A stretch of DNA of 64,000 bases, taken from assembly GCF_002262885.1 (NCBI RefSeq), contig NZ_NKYF01000003.1:314382-378381 (forward strand), read 5' to 3'. Shown one piece after another: positions 21,982 to 30,867 of this stretch. This stretch comes from Pseudonocardia sp. MH-G8 (GTDB lineage Bacteria; Actinomycetota; Actinomycetes; Mycobacteriales; Pseudonocardiaceae). The notes below the pieces were generated by a model. The model was not told the DNA's origin and made no database searches. It saw nothing but the letters and a program-made list of their open reading frames with translations. Made by a program: the position numbers and the translations under genes. The first letter of the stretch is position 1; each line of letters opens with the position of its first letter.

Positions 21982-23550
21982 ATGCCCCCGTTGTCACGTG
22001 TGCCCCGGTCGTCGCTCGCCGCGGTGGTCGTACCGCTGCTGCTGGTGGCCGGGTGCGCCCAACCGCCGACCGCGGCACTCGAGCTGCAGCCCGCAGGACC
22101 GTCGCCTGAGCTTGCGGAGTTCTACGGCCAGCAGATCGCGTTCGGGCCGTGCGCGCCCTACGCCACGTCGGCGGTCGACGAGCAGCTCTTCGCCGACGAT
22201 CGTTTCGACTGCGCCCGCGTGCAGGTCCCGCTGGACTACACCGACCCCGACGGGCCACGCGGGGAGGTCGCCCTGCTGCGGGCGAAGGCCCGGGGGGAGA
22301 AGATCGGATCGCTGCTGGTCAACCCGGGCGGTCCCGGCGGTTCGGGGATGAACTTCGTCGCCGCGTTGGGCCCGATCTGGGACAACGTGCCGGTCGGCGA
22401 GCGGTTCGACGTGATCGGGTTCGACCCGCGGGGTGTGGGCGCCTCGACCCCGCAGGCGGAGTGCTTCACCGACGCCGAGACCGACCGGGGCGAGCAGCCC
22501 TCGCCCTACCTCTTCGACGTCACCGACGCGCGGACGGCCGGCGAGATCGCCCGGCACTGCGCGGAGCGCACCGGCGGTGTGGACGCCCTGACCAGCGTCG
22601 GGAGCGGCAACGTCGTCCAGGACATGGATGTCATGCGCGCGGTGCTGGGCGACGAGAAGCTGAACTATCTCGGCTACAGCTACGGCAGCGAGCTGGGCGG
22701 GATGTACGCCGAGAGGTTCGGCCAGAACCTGCGGGCGATGGTGATCGACGGTGCCGTCGACCCCGAGAGGACCGAAGCCGAGTTCCGGCAGTCCCAGTTC
22801 GTCTCCTTCCAGAAGGCGTTCGACGAGCTGGCCGCCTCGTGCGCGACCGACGCGGGCTGCCCGCTGGGCACCGACCCGGCCCGGGCCACCGAGGTGTTCC
22901 AGGACCTCGTGCGCCCGCTGCTCGACCGGCCCGCACCCACCACCGACGGTCGCGGGCTGACCTACGAGGACGCGATCCAGGCCGTGCAGCCGGCCCTGTT
23001 CACCGAGGCCCAGTGGCCGATGGTCGTCCAGGGACTCACCGAGCTGTCCGCCGGGCGCGGTGACGTCCTGCTGGGGATGCGCGACGCCGCCCTCGGGCGC
23101 GGCCCCGACGGCGGGTACGGGGGCGCGCTGAACGTCGATGCGAACCTCGCGATCCGGTGCATGGACAACCCGCGACGCAGCCCCGAGGAGAACACGGAAC
23201 TGGCCCGGGAAGCGCGCGAGGCCGCCCCGTTCCTGGACCCCGGACGCCCGGTGGAGCAGGTCCACTACGAGTGCGAGGCCTGGCCGGAGCCGGTGAGCCG
23301 GTCCCTCCCGTGGCTCGACGGCGACGTCGACGTGCCCCCGACCCTGACGGTCTCGGTGACCGGTGACCCGGGCACCCCGCACCAGGGCGGGGTGAACATG
23401 GCGCGCCTGCTGGGCGGGAGCCTGCTCACCGTGGAGGGCGCCCAGCACGGCGTGGCGCTGTTCGGGCAGAGCCCGTGCGTGGACGGGATCGTCACGGACT
23501 ACCTGATCGACCTGCAGACCCCGCCCGCCGACGCCCGCTGCACCCTGTAG
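21982..23550 (+). CDS. Secreted TAP-like alpha/beta hydrolase lipoprotein (tripeptidyl aminopeptidase type)
   Basis: A 522-residue protein. It has a signal peptide with lipobox VVVPLLLVAGCAQ, so it is anchored outside the membrane. The alpha/beta hydrolase core: LVNPGGPGGSGMNFV (oxyanion region), FDVIGFDPRGVGASTPQ, nucleophile Ser in LNYLGYSYGSELGGMYAERF, and the C-terminal TAP domain with TVSVTGDPGTPHQGGVNMA (Asp) and VEGAQHGVALFG (His). This is the family of Streptomyces tripeptidyl aminopeptidases SlpD/SlpE and mycobacterial CaeA-type enzymes. It has a paralog at 24241, 690 bp downstream; both probably trim peptides at the cell surface. Confidence 0.92.
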   Translation: MPPLSRVPRSSLAAVVVPLLLVAGCAQPPTAALELQPAGPSPELAEFYGQQIAFGPCAPYATSAVDEQLFADDRFDCARVQVPLDYTDPDGPRGEVALLRAKARGEKIGSLLVNPGGPGGSGMNFVAALGPIWDNVPVGERFDVIGFDPRGVGASTPQAECFTDAETDRGEQPSPYLFDVTDARTAGEIARHCAERTGGVDALTSVGSGNVVQDMDVMRAVLGDEKLNYLGYSYGSELGGMYAERFGQNLRAMVIDGAVDPERTEAEFRQSQFVSFQKAFDELAASCATDAGCPLGTDPARATEVFQDLVRPLLDRPAPTTDGRGLTYEDAIQAVQPALFTEAQWPMVVQGLTELSAGRGDVLLGMRDAALGRGPDGGYGGALNVDANLAIRCMDNPRRSPEENTELAREAREAAPFLDPGRPVEQVHYECEAWPEPVSRSLPWLDGDVDVPPTLTVSVTGDPGTPHQGGVNMARLLGGSLLTVEGAQHGVALFGQSPCVDGIVTDYLIDLQTPPADARCTL

Positions 23551-23556
23551 GCGATC

Positions 23557-24207
23557 ATGCTCAAGAAGGTCAAGCGTCGCCTGCAGCTCGCGAAGGTCAA
23601 GCCCGGCGACGGGAGCAGGCTCGCGCAGTACCGCGTCTGGCAGCTGTTCTCCCGATCCCTCTTCGGCCTCGAACTCCCCGACCGTTCGGGGCGCTGTCAC
23701 GTCTTCGAGGTCGACGTCCGGCACATGGCCGACAGCACGACCAAGAGGCGCCCCGCCGCGCTCTACCGGGACGGCATCCAGATCCACTGCGCCAACGTCC
23801 CCGTGGCGTTCCCGGTGCCCGGCGGCGTCATCGAGGTCGCCACCAGCCCGTACGGGCTCAAGCGCATGCACCACGTCCGCGACGACGGCGGCGTGCGCAT
23901 GTTGCGTCCGCACCCTCGTTCGGCGGAGGGACTTCGGGCGAGGTTCGATCGGCGGTTCCCCCGCACCAGCGCCTCCATCGGTGCCGTGGCCGTCGTCGTA
24001 CTCCTGGTGGGGCTCGCCGTCACCCTGTCCGTGACCGTGGAGGCGATCACCCGGGTCCCCCTCGTCGCCGAGCACGTCGGCGCGTTCACCTCGCCGATCC
24101 ACCTCCCCGGGTGGGCGAAGGTCGCGCTGCCGGCCGCGGGGTTCGTCGCTGCTCTCGAACGCTCCCTGATGCTCCGCAACCAGTGGCTGGCGAAGGTCGG
24201 CGCGTAG
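23557..24207 (+). CDS. Hypothetical membrane protein between two peptidase genes
   Basis: 216 residues from ATG 23557, six bases after the upstream stop. The N-terminal about 135 residues look soluble (GDGSRLAQYRVWQLFSRSLFGLELPDRSGRCHVFEVDVRHMADS, YRDGIQIHCANVPVAFPVPGGVIEVA). Two hydrophobic stretches follow (IGAVAVVVLLVGLAVTLSVTV and WAKVALPAAGFVAALERSLML). I do not recognise a family. Its tight spacing inside the peptidase pair suggests co-expression. Confidence 0.65.
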   Translation: MLKKVKRRLQLAKVKPGDGSRLAQYRVWQLFSRSLFGLELPDRSGRCHVFEVDVRHMADSTTKRRPAALYRDGIQIHCANVPVAFPVPGGVIEVATSPYGLKRMHHVRDDGGVRMLRPHPRSAEGLRARFDRRFPRTSASIGAVAVVVLLVGLAVTLSVTVEAITRVPLVAEHVGAFTSPIHLPGWAKVALPAAGFVAALERSLMLRNQWLAKVGA

Positions 24208-24240
24208 GTGCCCTGGCCGTCCGCACGAAGAGGAGAACGA

Positions 24241-25752
24241 GTGTTGTCACGTCCGATCCGGTCGTCACTCGCGGCGGTGGTCCTGCCGCTGCTGCTGGTG
24301 GCCGCCGGGTGCGCCGAGCCCACTGCGCCGGCCGGCCCGCCGCCGGCGGCGGAACTGGCCCGCTTCTACGACCAGGAACCCGCCTGGGCGCCGTGCGAAG
24401 ACCCGGGGTTCGAGTGCGCCCGGGTGGAGGTGCCCCTGGACTACGAGCGTCCCGACGGGCGGACCGCCCAGATCGCGATGCTGCGGATCCCGGCACGGGG
24501 CGAGCGGATCGGATCCCTGTTGTACAACCCGGGCGGCCCCGGCCAGTCGGGGACGAGCGTGCTCGCCACCATGCTGGCGAAGCCGTTGGCGACCAGCCCG
24601 ATCGGCGAGGGGTTCGACGTCGTCGGGTTCGACCCGCGCGGGATCGGCGCCTCGACCCCGGCCCTGGACTGCCACACCGACGCCGAGCGCGGCGACGACG
24701 CGATGTTCGTGTGGCTGCGGGCCGAGGACCGGACCGAGGAACAGACCCGCGGGCTGGCCGAACGGTGCGCGGAGCGATCGGGGGGCATGGACGTGCTGGA
24801 GCACGTCGGCACCCGGGACGCCGCCCGGGACATGGACATCCTGCGCAGCGTGCTGGGTGACGACCGGCTGAGCTTCCTCGGGCAGAGCTACGGCACCCGG
24901 CTCGGCGCGGTCTACGCCGAGGAGTTCCCGCAGAACGTCCGGGCGATGGTCCTCGACGCGCCGATGGACCCGGCGGTGGGTACCGCCGAGCGGTACACGG
25001 CGCTGTTCGCCACGTTCCAGCAGCGCTTCGACGACCTCGCCGCGTTCTGCGCCACCGACCCGGCGTGCCCGCTGGGCACCGACCCGGCGCGGGCCACCGA
25101 GGAGTTCCAGAGCATCGTGCGCCCGCTGCTGGACTCCCCGGCCCCGGCCATGAACGGGCGGACCCTCGGGTTCGACGGTGCCATCGAGGGGATGATGGCG
25201 GGCCTCTACACCGAGGACGCCTACCCGACCCTGGTGCAGGGCATCACGGAACTGGCGGCCGGGCGCGGTGCCGTCCTGACCGCGCTGCGCGACGTCTACG
25301 TCGGCCGAGGACCCGATGGGAGCTACACCAACTGGGTCGAGGCGTTCCAAGGGGTCAACTGCCTCGACGAGCAGCGCCGGACCCCGGACGAGGAGACCGC
25401 GCTGAAGCGCGCCTGGTACGACGCAGCGCCCTTCCTGGACCCCGGTCGTCCGGTGGGCGAGACCCACGACCGGTGCGAGCACTGGCCCGGCCGGCCCACC
25501 CTCGGATTCCCCCACGCCGACGGGATCGAGGGACTGGCCCCCACCCTGACCGTGGCGGCCACCGGCGACCCGGCCACGCCGTACGAGGGCGGGATCAGCC
25601 TGGCCGAGTCGCTCGGGGGCAGCCTGCTGACCGTCGACGCCGCCCAGCACGGCTCGGTCCTGCTCAGCGGGAACGCGTGCGTCGACGGCATCGTCGCCGA
25701 CTACCTGACCACCCTGCGCACGCCACCCGACGGCGCCCGGTGCGCGGGATGA
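24241..25752 (+). CDS. Secreted TAP-like alpha/beta hydrolase lipoprotein, second copy
   Basis: 503 residues from GTG 24241, supported by AGGAG upstream and by alignment with the first copy's N-terminus. The lipobox is LLLVAAGCAEP. LLYNPGGPGQSG, FDVVGFDPRGIGASTP, nucleophile Ser in LSFLGQSYGTRLGAVYAEEF, TVAATGDPATPYEGGISLA (Asp) and VDAAQHGSVLLSG (His) are in the same order as in 21982-23550. The two differ enough throughout to be an old duplication, perhaps with different peptide preference. Confidence 0.92.
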   Translation: MLSRPIRSSLAAVVLPLLLVAAGCAEPTAPAGPPPAAELARFYDQEPAWAPCEDPGFECARVEVPLDYERPDGRTAQIAMLRIPARGERIGSLLYNPGGPGQSGTSVLATMLAKPLATSPIGEGFDVVGFDPRGIGASTPALDCHTDAERGDDAMFVWLRAEDRTEEQTRGLAERCAERSGGMDVLEHVGTRDAARDMDILRSVLGDDRLSFLGQSYGTRLGAVYAEEFPQNVRAMVLDAPMDPAVGTAERYTALFATFQQRFDDLAAFCATDPACPLGTDPARATEEFQSIVRPLLDSPAPAMNGRTLGFDGAIEGMMAGLYTEDAYPTLVQGITELAAGRGAVLTALRDVYVGRGPDGSYTNWVEAFQGVNCLDEQRRTPDEETALKRAWYDAAPFLDPGRPVGETHDRCEHWPGRPTLGFPHADGIEGLAPTLTVAATGDPATPYEGGISLAESLGGSLLTVDAAQHGSVLLSGNACVDGIVADYLTTLRTPPDGARCAG

Positions 25753-25788
25753 GCGGTGCGCTGCACCCGCGTCGTGATCATGGGCAGT

Positions 25789-26430
25789 TCAGGCGCCGTC
25801 GACGAGCTGGCCGACGGTGTCACCGACCGAGCGCTTGTGCCACAACGCCAACTTCGACGCACGCTCGGCGTCGCGGGCCCGCAGCGCGGACATGATCCCC
25901 TCGTGCTCGGCCTGCGACGTCGCGAGCCGCTTCGGCACCAACCGGAACACCCGCTGAAAACCTGAGTGCCGACTCCAGATGTCCATCGTGAGGTCCCGCA
26001 GCATCTCGTTGCCGCACGCGGCGACGATGGTCTCGTGGAACTCACGGTTGAGGTCGGAGAATCGTGGCCCGTCCTGGGCGTCGACAGCCTCTTGCATCCG
26101 CTCCATCAGCACCTCGAGCTCGCCGAGCGCCGCCTCGGAGAGGCGTTCGGCGGCCAACCCGGTCGCGATGCTCTCCAGGTGTGAGCGGATGAAGTAGGTC
26201 TCCTCCACCTCCCGGGCGGTCAGCGTGGTGACCCGGGCGCCACGGTAGGGCTCCGTCTCCACCAGGCCGTCTCGCTCCAGCATGCGCAACGCCTCGCGCG
26301 CCGGGATGTCGCTGGACTCGTACTGGGTCGCGATCTCCCGCAGCACCAACCGGGCGCCGGGCTCGATGTCGTTGGACAGGATGCGCTCGCGCAGCGCCCG
26401 GTAGATCGTCTGCGACTTCAGGTCAGCCAT
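25789..26430 (-). CDS. GntR family regulator with FCD domain
   Basis: A 213-residue protein. The N-terminal wHTH is TIYRALRERILSNDIEPGARLVLREIATQYESSDIPAREALRMLERDGLVETEPYRGARV; the helical FCD domain has the metal/ligand residues ETYFIRSHLE, LNREFHETIVAACGN and SQAEHEGIMSALRARD. FCD regulators respond to organic acids. It is divergent from the SBP gene 26585, whose promoter contains the palindrome ATATC-A-GATAT, so it is the likely local regulator. Confidence 0.92.
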   Translation of the reverse strand: MADLKSQTIYRALRERILSNDIEPGARLVLREIATQYESSDIPAREALRMLERDGLVETEPYRGARVTTLTAREVEETYFIRSHLESIATGLAAERLSEAALGELEVLMERMQEAVDAQDGPRFSDLNREFHETIVAACGNEMLRDLTMDIWSRHSGFQRVFRLVPKRLATSQAEHEGIMSALRARDAERASKLALWHKRSVGDTVGQLVDGA

Positions 26431-26541
26431 CGCCGACCGCTCCTTCCCAGGCGATCAACGCCCACGACCTCAGCGTGCCGGGCACCCCCGCCTCCCGGTC
26501 CGAGGAGGACCGGCTTCGCAGATCCATTGCTACCACGTTTT

Positions 26542-26552
26542 ATATCAGATAT
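26542..26552. promoter_or_regulatory. Palindrome ATATCAGATAT, candidate GntR operator
   Basis: 11-bp palindrome in the 154-bp region between the divergent GntR (26430) and SBP (26585) genes, within an unusually AT-rich stretch (ttttatatcagatatgtt). FCD-type GntR sites are short, AT-rich palindromes of this kind. Confidence 0.55.
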
Positions 26553-26584
26553 GTTCCGCGGCACCTGCTGATGGGAGTCTCGCG

Positions 26585-27586
26585 ATGAAGCGAATCTGCG
26601 CACTGGCTGCGGCGTCGGTGCTCGCGCTCACGGCGTGCGGCGGCGGTGGTGGCTCCTCGGCAAGCACCGACGAGGGCATCCGTGTCGCCCTCGGCGACAT
26701 CGAGTCGGTGGAGACCCTCGCCCTGATGATCGCCCTGGAACGGGTGCGGGAGCGCGGGACCCCGGTGGAGCTGATCGAGCTCGCCGACGAGGACCTGGCG
26801 AATCAGGCGGTGGTCGGCGGACAGGCGGACGTGGGTCTCGGCGCGCCCTACGGCCTGATAGAGGGCTCCGGCGCACCACTGCGGATCTTCTGCCAGCTGC
26901 AGACCCTGCGCTTCTTCCCCGTGGTCGACAAGGCCGCCTACCCGGACTGGCAGGCACTGGACGGTGAGACCTTCACCGTGCACTCCCGCGGTTCCGCGAC
27001 CGAAGCGCTCGCGTCCGTCGTCCAGGAGCAGGAGGGCATCGAGTTCGGCGAGATCAGCTACGTCTCGGGCGCCGAGGTGCGGGCCACCGCGCTGCTGCGC
27101 GGGAACGTGAAGGCCACCGTGCTCGACATCCCGAACAAGAACTACGTGATGGCCGAGGCCCCGGGCAGGTTCCACATGCTGCCCACGCCGGACACGGGCG
27201 CGAGCGACGAGGTGCTGTTCGCGAACACCGAGTGGCTGAAGTCGAACGAGGACGACGTCCAGGTGCTGCTCGAGGAGGCCCTCACCGTCTGGCGCTCGAT
27301 CGTGGAGAACCCCGCGTACGTCCAGGAAGAGCGGCAGCGTCTCGAGCTGCTGGCCGACCTGCCGGCGGAGCTGGAGACGCAACTGCTGCCCTACTACGAG
27401 CAGGCCGCCGAGGAACGTGTCTTCACCCAGGACTGCGGTGGTAGGGAAGCCGTGCAGGCCGACTTCGAGTTCTACCACACGGCCGGCCAGCTCACGGCCG
27501 AGCCGCAGGCGCTCGCGGCGGAGGACTACTGGGCCTTCGGACCCATGGAGAAGGCCCTGACCGCCCTCGAGGGATCGGGCGGATGA
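26585..27586 (+). CDS. ABC transporter substrate-binding lipoprotein (NitT/TauT/SsuA-like)
   Basis: A 333-residue protein. The lipobox LALTACGGG follows a short signal peptide (MKRICALAAASV). The mature domain has IRVALGDIESVETLALMIALERVRERG, LANQAVVGGQADVGLGAPYGLI and WQALDGETFTVHSRGSATEALASVV, the arrangement of NMT1/SsuA-like binding proteins for sulfonates, nitrate, thiamine precursors or aromatic acids. It is the first gene of a five-gene operon (SBP, permease, ATPase, permease, hydrolase). Confidence 0.88.
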   Translation: MKRICALAAASVLALTACGGGGGSSASTDEGIRVALGDIESVETLALMIALERVRERGTPVELIELADEDLANQAVVGGQADVGLGAPYGLIEGSGAPLRIFCQLQTLRFFPVVDKAAYPDWQALDGETFTVHSRGSATEALASVVQEQEGIEFGEISYVSGAEVRATALLRGNVKATVLDIPNKNYVMAEAPGRFHMLPTPDTGASDEVLFANTEWLKSNEDDVQVLLEEALTVWRSIVENPAYVQEERQRLELLADLPAELETQLLPYYEQAAEERVFTQDCGGREAVQADFEFYHTAGQLTAEPQALAAEDYWAFGPMEKALTALEGSGG

Positions 27587-28398
27587 CGGTGGCGGCAAGC
27601 ACCGTGGCGAGCCGCGTCGGCCGGACGGCGGCGATCACCGGCCGGGGAGCGCGCAACCCCTGGGTGCTGCGGGTCGGCTCGATCCTGCTGGTGCTCGCCC
27701 TGTGGGAGTGGGGCGGCACCGCGGGGGTCAGCATCGCCTTCCCCAAGTGCAGCGACACCTTGGCGGCCTTCGCCGCGATGGTCGCCGACGGCACGTTCGC
27801 GGCCGCCTACGCGGAGACGGCCGGCCCCCTGTTCGTCGGCGTCCTCCTCACCGGCATCGGCGGCGTCCTGGCCGGGCTCGTCATGGGGCTCTCACCTCGC
27901 GCCGAGTGGATGGGGCTGCCGCTCTTCATCGTGCTGCAGGCCTCACCATCGGCGGCGATCGTCCCGCTGATCACCTTCGTCTACGGCATCGGCTTCGCCG
28001 CCAAGGTCTTCGCGGTCGTCCTCCTCGCCGCGCCCGTCATCGTCCTGAACTCCTACCGGGGCATCGCCCACACCCCGCGTTCGCCGCTGGAGATGAGCAA
28101 CGCGTTCCTCGCCAGCCGCTGGCAGCGGGTGTGGAAGATCGTGATCCCCGCCGGGAGCGGGCTGATCTTCGCCGGCCTGCGGCTCGGCCTCGCGCAGGGC
28201 TTCACCGGCGCCGTCCTCGCGGAGCTGATCATCACGCCGACGGGAGTGGGAGATCTGATCACATATAACCGCTCGGTGGCCGACTATCCACGGATGTTCG
28301 CAGCGATCTTGTCGATCATCCTGGTCGCGAGCGTCAGTGTGACGGCCCTGCAACGCCTGGAGCAGCGCCTGTTCCGCCCCGAGATGAGGCTGGCATGA
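27583..28398 (+). CDS. ABC transporter permease (SsuC/TauC-like)
   Basis: 271 residues, ATG within an ATGA overlap with the SBP stop. About six helices. The EAA loop MSNAFLASRWQRVWKIVIPAGSGLIFAGLRLGLAQGFTGAVLAELI is typical of BPD_transp_1 permeases of the nitrate/sulfonate/taurine group. The operon holds a second, different permease (29207), so the channel is probably a heterodimer, which is less common in this group than homodimers. Confidence 0.9.
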   Translation: MTVAASTVASRVGRTAAITGRGARNPWVLRVGSILLVLALWEWGGTAGVSIAFPKCSDTLAAFAAMVADGTFAAAYAETAGPLFVGVLLTGIGGVLAGLVMGLSPRAEWMGLPLFIVLQASPSAAIVPLITFVYGIGFAAKVFAVVLLAAPVIVLNSYRGIAHTPRSPLEMSNAFLASRWQRVWKIVIPAGSGLIFAGLRLGLAQGFTGAVLAELIITPTGVGDLITYNRSVADYPRMFAAILSIILVASVSVTALQRLEQRLFRPEMRLA

Positions 28399-29204
28399 CC
28401 GATGGCACGACGTCCCGGGCCGCTACGGCGGACCGCACCGACAACACTCCCGCCGCGCGGGTCGTCGACCTCGTCAAGGACTTCGGCGGTGGGGTCAGGG
28501 CGATGGACGGCATCACCTTCGACATCCCGAGGGGCGAGCTGACCAGCATCATCGGTCCGAGCGGTTGCGGAAAGACCACGACGCTGAAGATCATCGCGGG
28601 CCTCGCCGAGGCAACCTCGGGACGGGTGGAGGTCAACGGCGTCCCGGTCACCCGACCGGGTCCCGACCGGGCCTTCGTCTTCCAGGACTTCGCGCTGATG
28701 CCCTGGGCCACCGTGCTGCGCAACGCCGCGTTCGGTCTGGAGCTGCGCGGCGTCCCGCGCAAGGAGCGCGAGGAGATCGCGAAGGAGTACGTCGGCAAGG
28801 TGGGTCTCGCCCGCTTCGAGAACTCCTACCCCCACCAGCTGTCCGGAGGCATGCGGCAACGGGTCGGGCTGGCCCGGGCGCTCGCGGTCGACGCCGACAT
28901 CCTGCTGATGGACGAGCCCTTCGCGTCGGTGGACGAGCAGATCCGACGCAGGTTCCAGGAGGATCTGCTCCGGCTGCTCAGCGACGAGAAGAAGACCGTC
29001 CTGTTCGTGACGCACTCCATCGAGGAGGCCGTCTACGTCTCGGACCAGGTCGTCATCCTGACCAGAGGGCCTTCGCGCGTGTCGAAGGTCGTGCGGCCCG
29101 GTGTCGACCGCAGCGGCGGCTCGGACAGCATCCGGCGCAGCCCGGAGTACCTCGACTGGGTCGAACAGATCTGGTCCGAACTGCAGAGTTACCTGGAGAC
29201 GTGA
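28395..29204 (+). CDS. ABC transporter ATP-binding protein (SsuB/TauB-like)
   Basis: 269 residues, ATGA overlap with the upstream permease. Walker A GPSGCGKTT at about residue 55, Q-loop VFQDFALMPWATV, signature LSGGMRQRVGLARALA, Walker B ILLMDEPFASVD and H-loop FVTHSIEEA are intact. 'ALMPWATV' and 'THSIEEAVYVSDQVVIL' are characteristic of the SsuB/TauB/NrtD branch. Confidence 0.93.
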   Translation: MTDGTTSRAATADRTDNTPAARVVDLVKDFGGGVRAMDGITFDIPRGELTSIIGPSGCGKTTTLKIIAGLAEATSGRVEVNGVPVTRPGPDRAFVFQDFALMPWATVLRNAAFGLELRGVPRKEREEIAKEYVGKVGLARFENSYPHQLSGGMRQRVGLARALAVDADILLMDEPFASVDEQIRRRFQEDLLRLLSDEKKTVLFVTHSIEEAVYVSDQVVILTRGPSRVSKVVRPGVDRSGGSDSIRRSPEYLDWVEQIWSELQSYLET

Positions 29205-29206
29205 CG

Positions 29207-29959
29207 ATGACGGTCCGAGGTCATCGCATCCCGAGCGGGTTCTCCCTGCTCGTGTGGTTCGTCCTGTGGGAGATCATCGGTCGGCTCGAGCTCGTGTCAC
29301 TGATCCCGCCGTTCACCGACGTCGTCGTCGCACTCGTCGAGGTCGTCCCGTCGTCCGCCTTCATCGAGGCCGCGACGATCACCCTCCAGGCCTTCGCCAT
29401 CGGCATGGTGCTCGCCCTCGTCGTCGGGATCGGCGTCGGCATCGCGATGGGCAGGAACCGCACCGCCGGATCCGTGATGGGCATGTGGGTGAACATCTTC
29501 GAGAGCTCGCCGCTGACCGCCGTGGTGCCGGCGCTGATGGCGCTGCTCGGCTTCGGTCTCCCCACGATGGTCGTCACCGTGTTCCTGTTCTCCGTCTGGG
29601 TGATCGCGCTGGACACCCAGGTCGGTGTCCAGCGGGTCAACCCCTCGCTGGTGGAGATGGGCCGGTCCTTCGGCGCCTCTCGACGGGCGCTCTACGCCCA
29701 GATCATCTTCCGGGCCGCGCTGCCGGAGCTGCTGGCGGGCATCCGCCTCGGCCTCATCCGCGGGCTGAAGGGCGTCATCATCGGGCAGCTGCTGATCGCC
29801 GTGGTCGGCGTCGGCTACCTGTTCGAGCTGTACTCCCGCAGCTTCCTGATGCCGGAGTTCTGGGCGTTGCTGATCGTGCTGTTCACCTTCGCCTTCCTCG
29901 CCTCGGAGGCGGTGGCCTACTTCGAACGAAAGGTGTCCTTCTATGCCTCCAGTCGGTGA
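29207..29959 (+). CDS. ABC transporter permease (SsuC/TauC-like), second subunit
   Basis: 250 residues from ATG 29207, two bases after the ATPase stop; GTG 29201 is an alternative start. Helices include FSLLVWFVLWEIIGRLELV and AFAIGMVLALVVGIGVGIAMG. The EAA loop region VEMGRSFGASRRALYAQIIFRAALPELLAGIRLGLIRGLKGVIIGQLL is well conserved. It pairs with 27583-28398. The 3' end overlaps the next gene by 17 nt. Confidence 0.9.
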   Translation: MTVRGHRIPSGFSLLVWFVLWEIIGRLELVSLIPPFTDVVVALVEVVPSSAFIEAATITLQAFAIGMVLALVVGIGVGIAMGRNRTAGSVMGMWVNIFESSPLTAVVPALMALLGFGLPTMVVTVFLFSVWVIALDTQVGVQRVNPSLVEMGRSFGASRRALYAQIIFRAALPELLAGIRLGLIRGLKGVIIGQLLIAVVGVGYLFELYSRSFLMPEFWALLIVLFTFAFLASEAVAYFERKVSFYASSR

Positions 29960-30653
29960 CCAGGCGAGTTACGCCATCGCGGCGCCGGTCGTCACGACCG
30001 TTGCCGTGGTCGGCACCGACGCGACCTTCCCGGTGGCCCGCGTCTTCTGCGTCGGCCGCAACTACGCCGAACACGCCATCGAGATGGGCCACGACCCGGA
30101 CCGCGAACCGCCCTTCTTCTTCATGAAGCCGGCGAACGCCGTCGTACCCACCGGCAGCAGACTCCCCTTCCCGACGCAGACCCAGGACCTGCACCACGAG
30201 GTCGAGCTCGTCGTCGCGCTCGGTGAAGGTGGGCGGGACATCGACGTGGACAAGGCGCTGAACCACGTCTTCGGGTACGCCGTGGGCCTCGACATGACCC
30301 GGCGCGACATGCAGGCCGTGGCCAAGAAGCTCGGCCGTCCGTGGGACATGGCCAAGGGGTTCGACCAGTCTGCGCCGACCAGCCCGATCCGGCCGGCGGC
30401 TGACATCGGACACCCTGCCGAGGGCGCCATCTGGCTCCGGACCAACGGCGAGATCCGCCAGCAGGGCGACCTGGGGCAGCAGATCTGGAAGGTGCCCGAG
30501 ACGATCAGCTATCTGAGCACGCTGGTCGAGCTGCGGCCCGGTGACTGCATCATGACCGGCACCCCGAAGGGTGTCAGCGGGGTGCAGCCGGGCGATCGCC
30601 TGGAGGGCCACATCGACGGCGTGGGCGACCTGACCGTCGAGTACCTGGGGTAG
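29943..30653 (+). CDS. Fumarylacetoacetate hydrolase family enzyme, fumarylpyruvate hydrolase-like
   Basis: 236 residues from ATG 29943. FCVGRNYAEHAIEMGHDPDREPPFFFMKPANAVVPTG, HHEVELVVALGEGG (metal-binding E-x-E) and VFGYAVGLDMTRRDMQ are the FAHD signature, and GDCIMTGTPKGVSGVQPGD closes the active site. The 'GHDPDREPPFFFMKPA' segment matches the fumarylpyruvate hydrolases of gentisate and salicylate routes (NagK type), which split fumarylpyruvate to fumarate and pyruvate. No gentisate dioxygenase or isomerase is in the window, so the link to an imported aromatic acid is inferred from the operon. Confidence 0.85.
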   Translation: MPPVGDQASYAIAAPVVTTVAVVGTDATFPVARVFCVGRNYAEHAIEMGHDPDREPPFFFMKPANAVVPTGSRLPFPTQTQDLHHEVELVVALGEGGRDIDVDKALNHVFGYAVGLDMTRRDMQAVAKKLGRPWDMAKGFDQSAPTSPIRPAADIGHPAEGAIWLRTNGEIRQQGDLGQQIWKVPETISYLSTLVELRPGDCIMTGTPKGVSGVQPGDRLEGHIDGVGDLTVEYLG

Positions 30654-30655
30654 AG

Positions 30656-30867
30656 CCGGCTACCTGTGAGGCGGCGGGTCTCCGCGTGTGGAGCGAGGCG
30701 CGGCCCTCGGTCCGCTCGTGCTCCTCGCCCTGCCACCGGTGGATGGAGTGGACCGCGGAGAAGTTGTGGACGCTCGAGCACAGGTGCCGGTCGACGAGCT
30801 CGCGCGTGAAACGGCGCAGCCAGTCCGGGTCGGGTGCGGTGATGACGACCTCGCAGAGTTCGGTCAT
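30656..30867 (-). pseudogene. cutA-like fragment (C-terminal part missing)
   Basis: About 60 codons from ATG 30867 read MTELCEVVITAPDPDWLRRF, then TRELVDRHLCSSVHNFSAVHSIHRWQGEEHERTEGRASLHTR. This matches the N-terminal half of CutA1 divalent-ion tolerance proteins (V-x-T-T-A-P-D, V-x-x-x-L-A-A-C-V-N, S-I-Y-R-W-x-G, the LKTR-like strand). After that the frame continues into the antisense of the hydrolase gene and the rest of the about 105-residue trimer-forming fold is absent. The start sits in an ATGA overlap with the gene at 30864-31202. It is most likely a decayed gene, though a short expressed peptide cannot be excluded. Confidence 0.6.
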
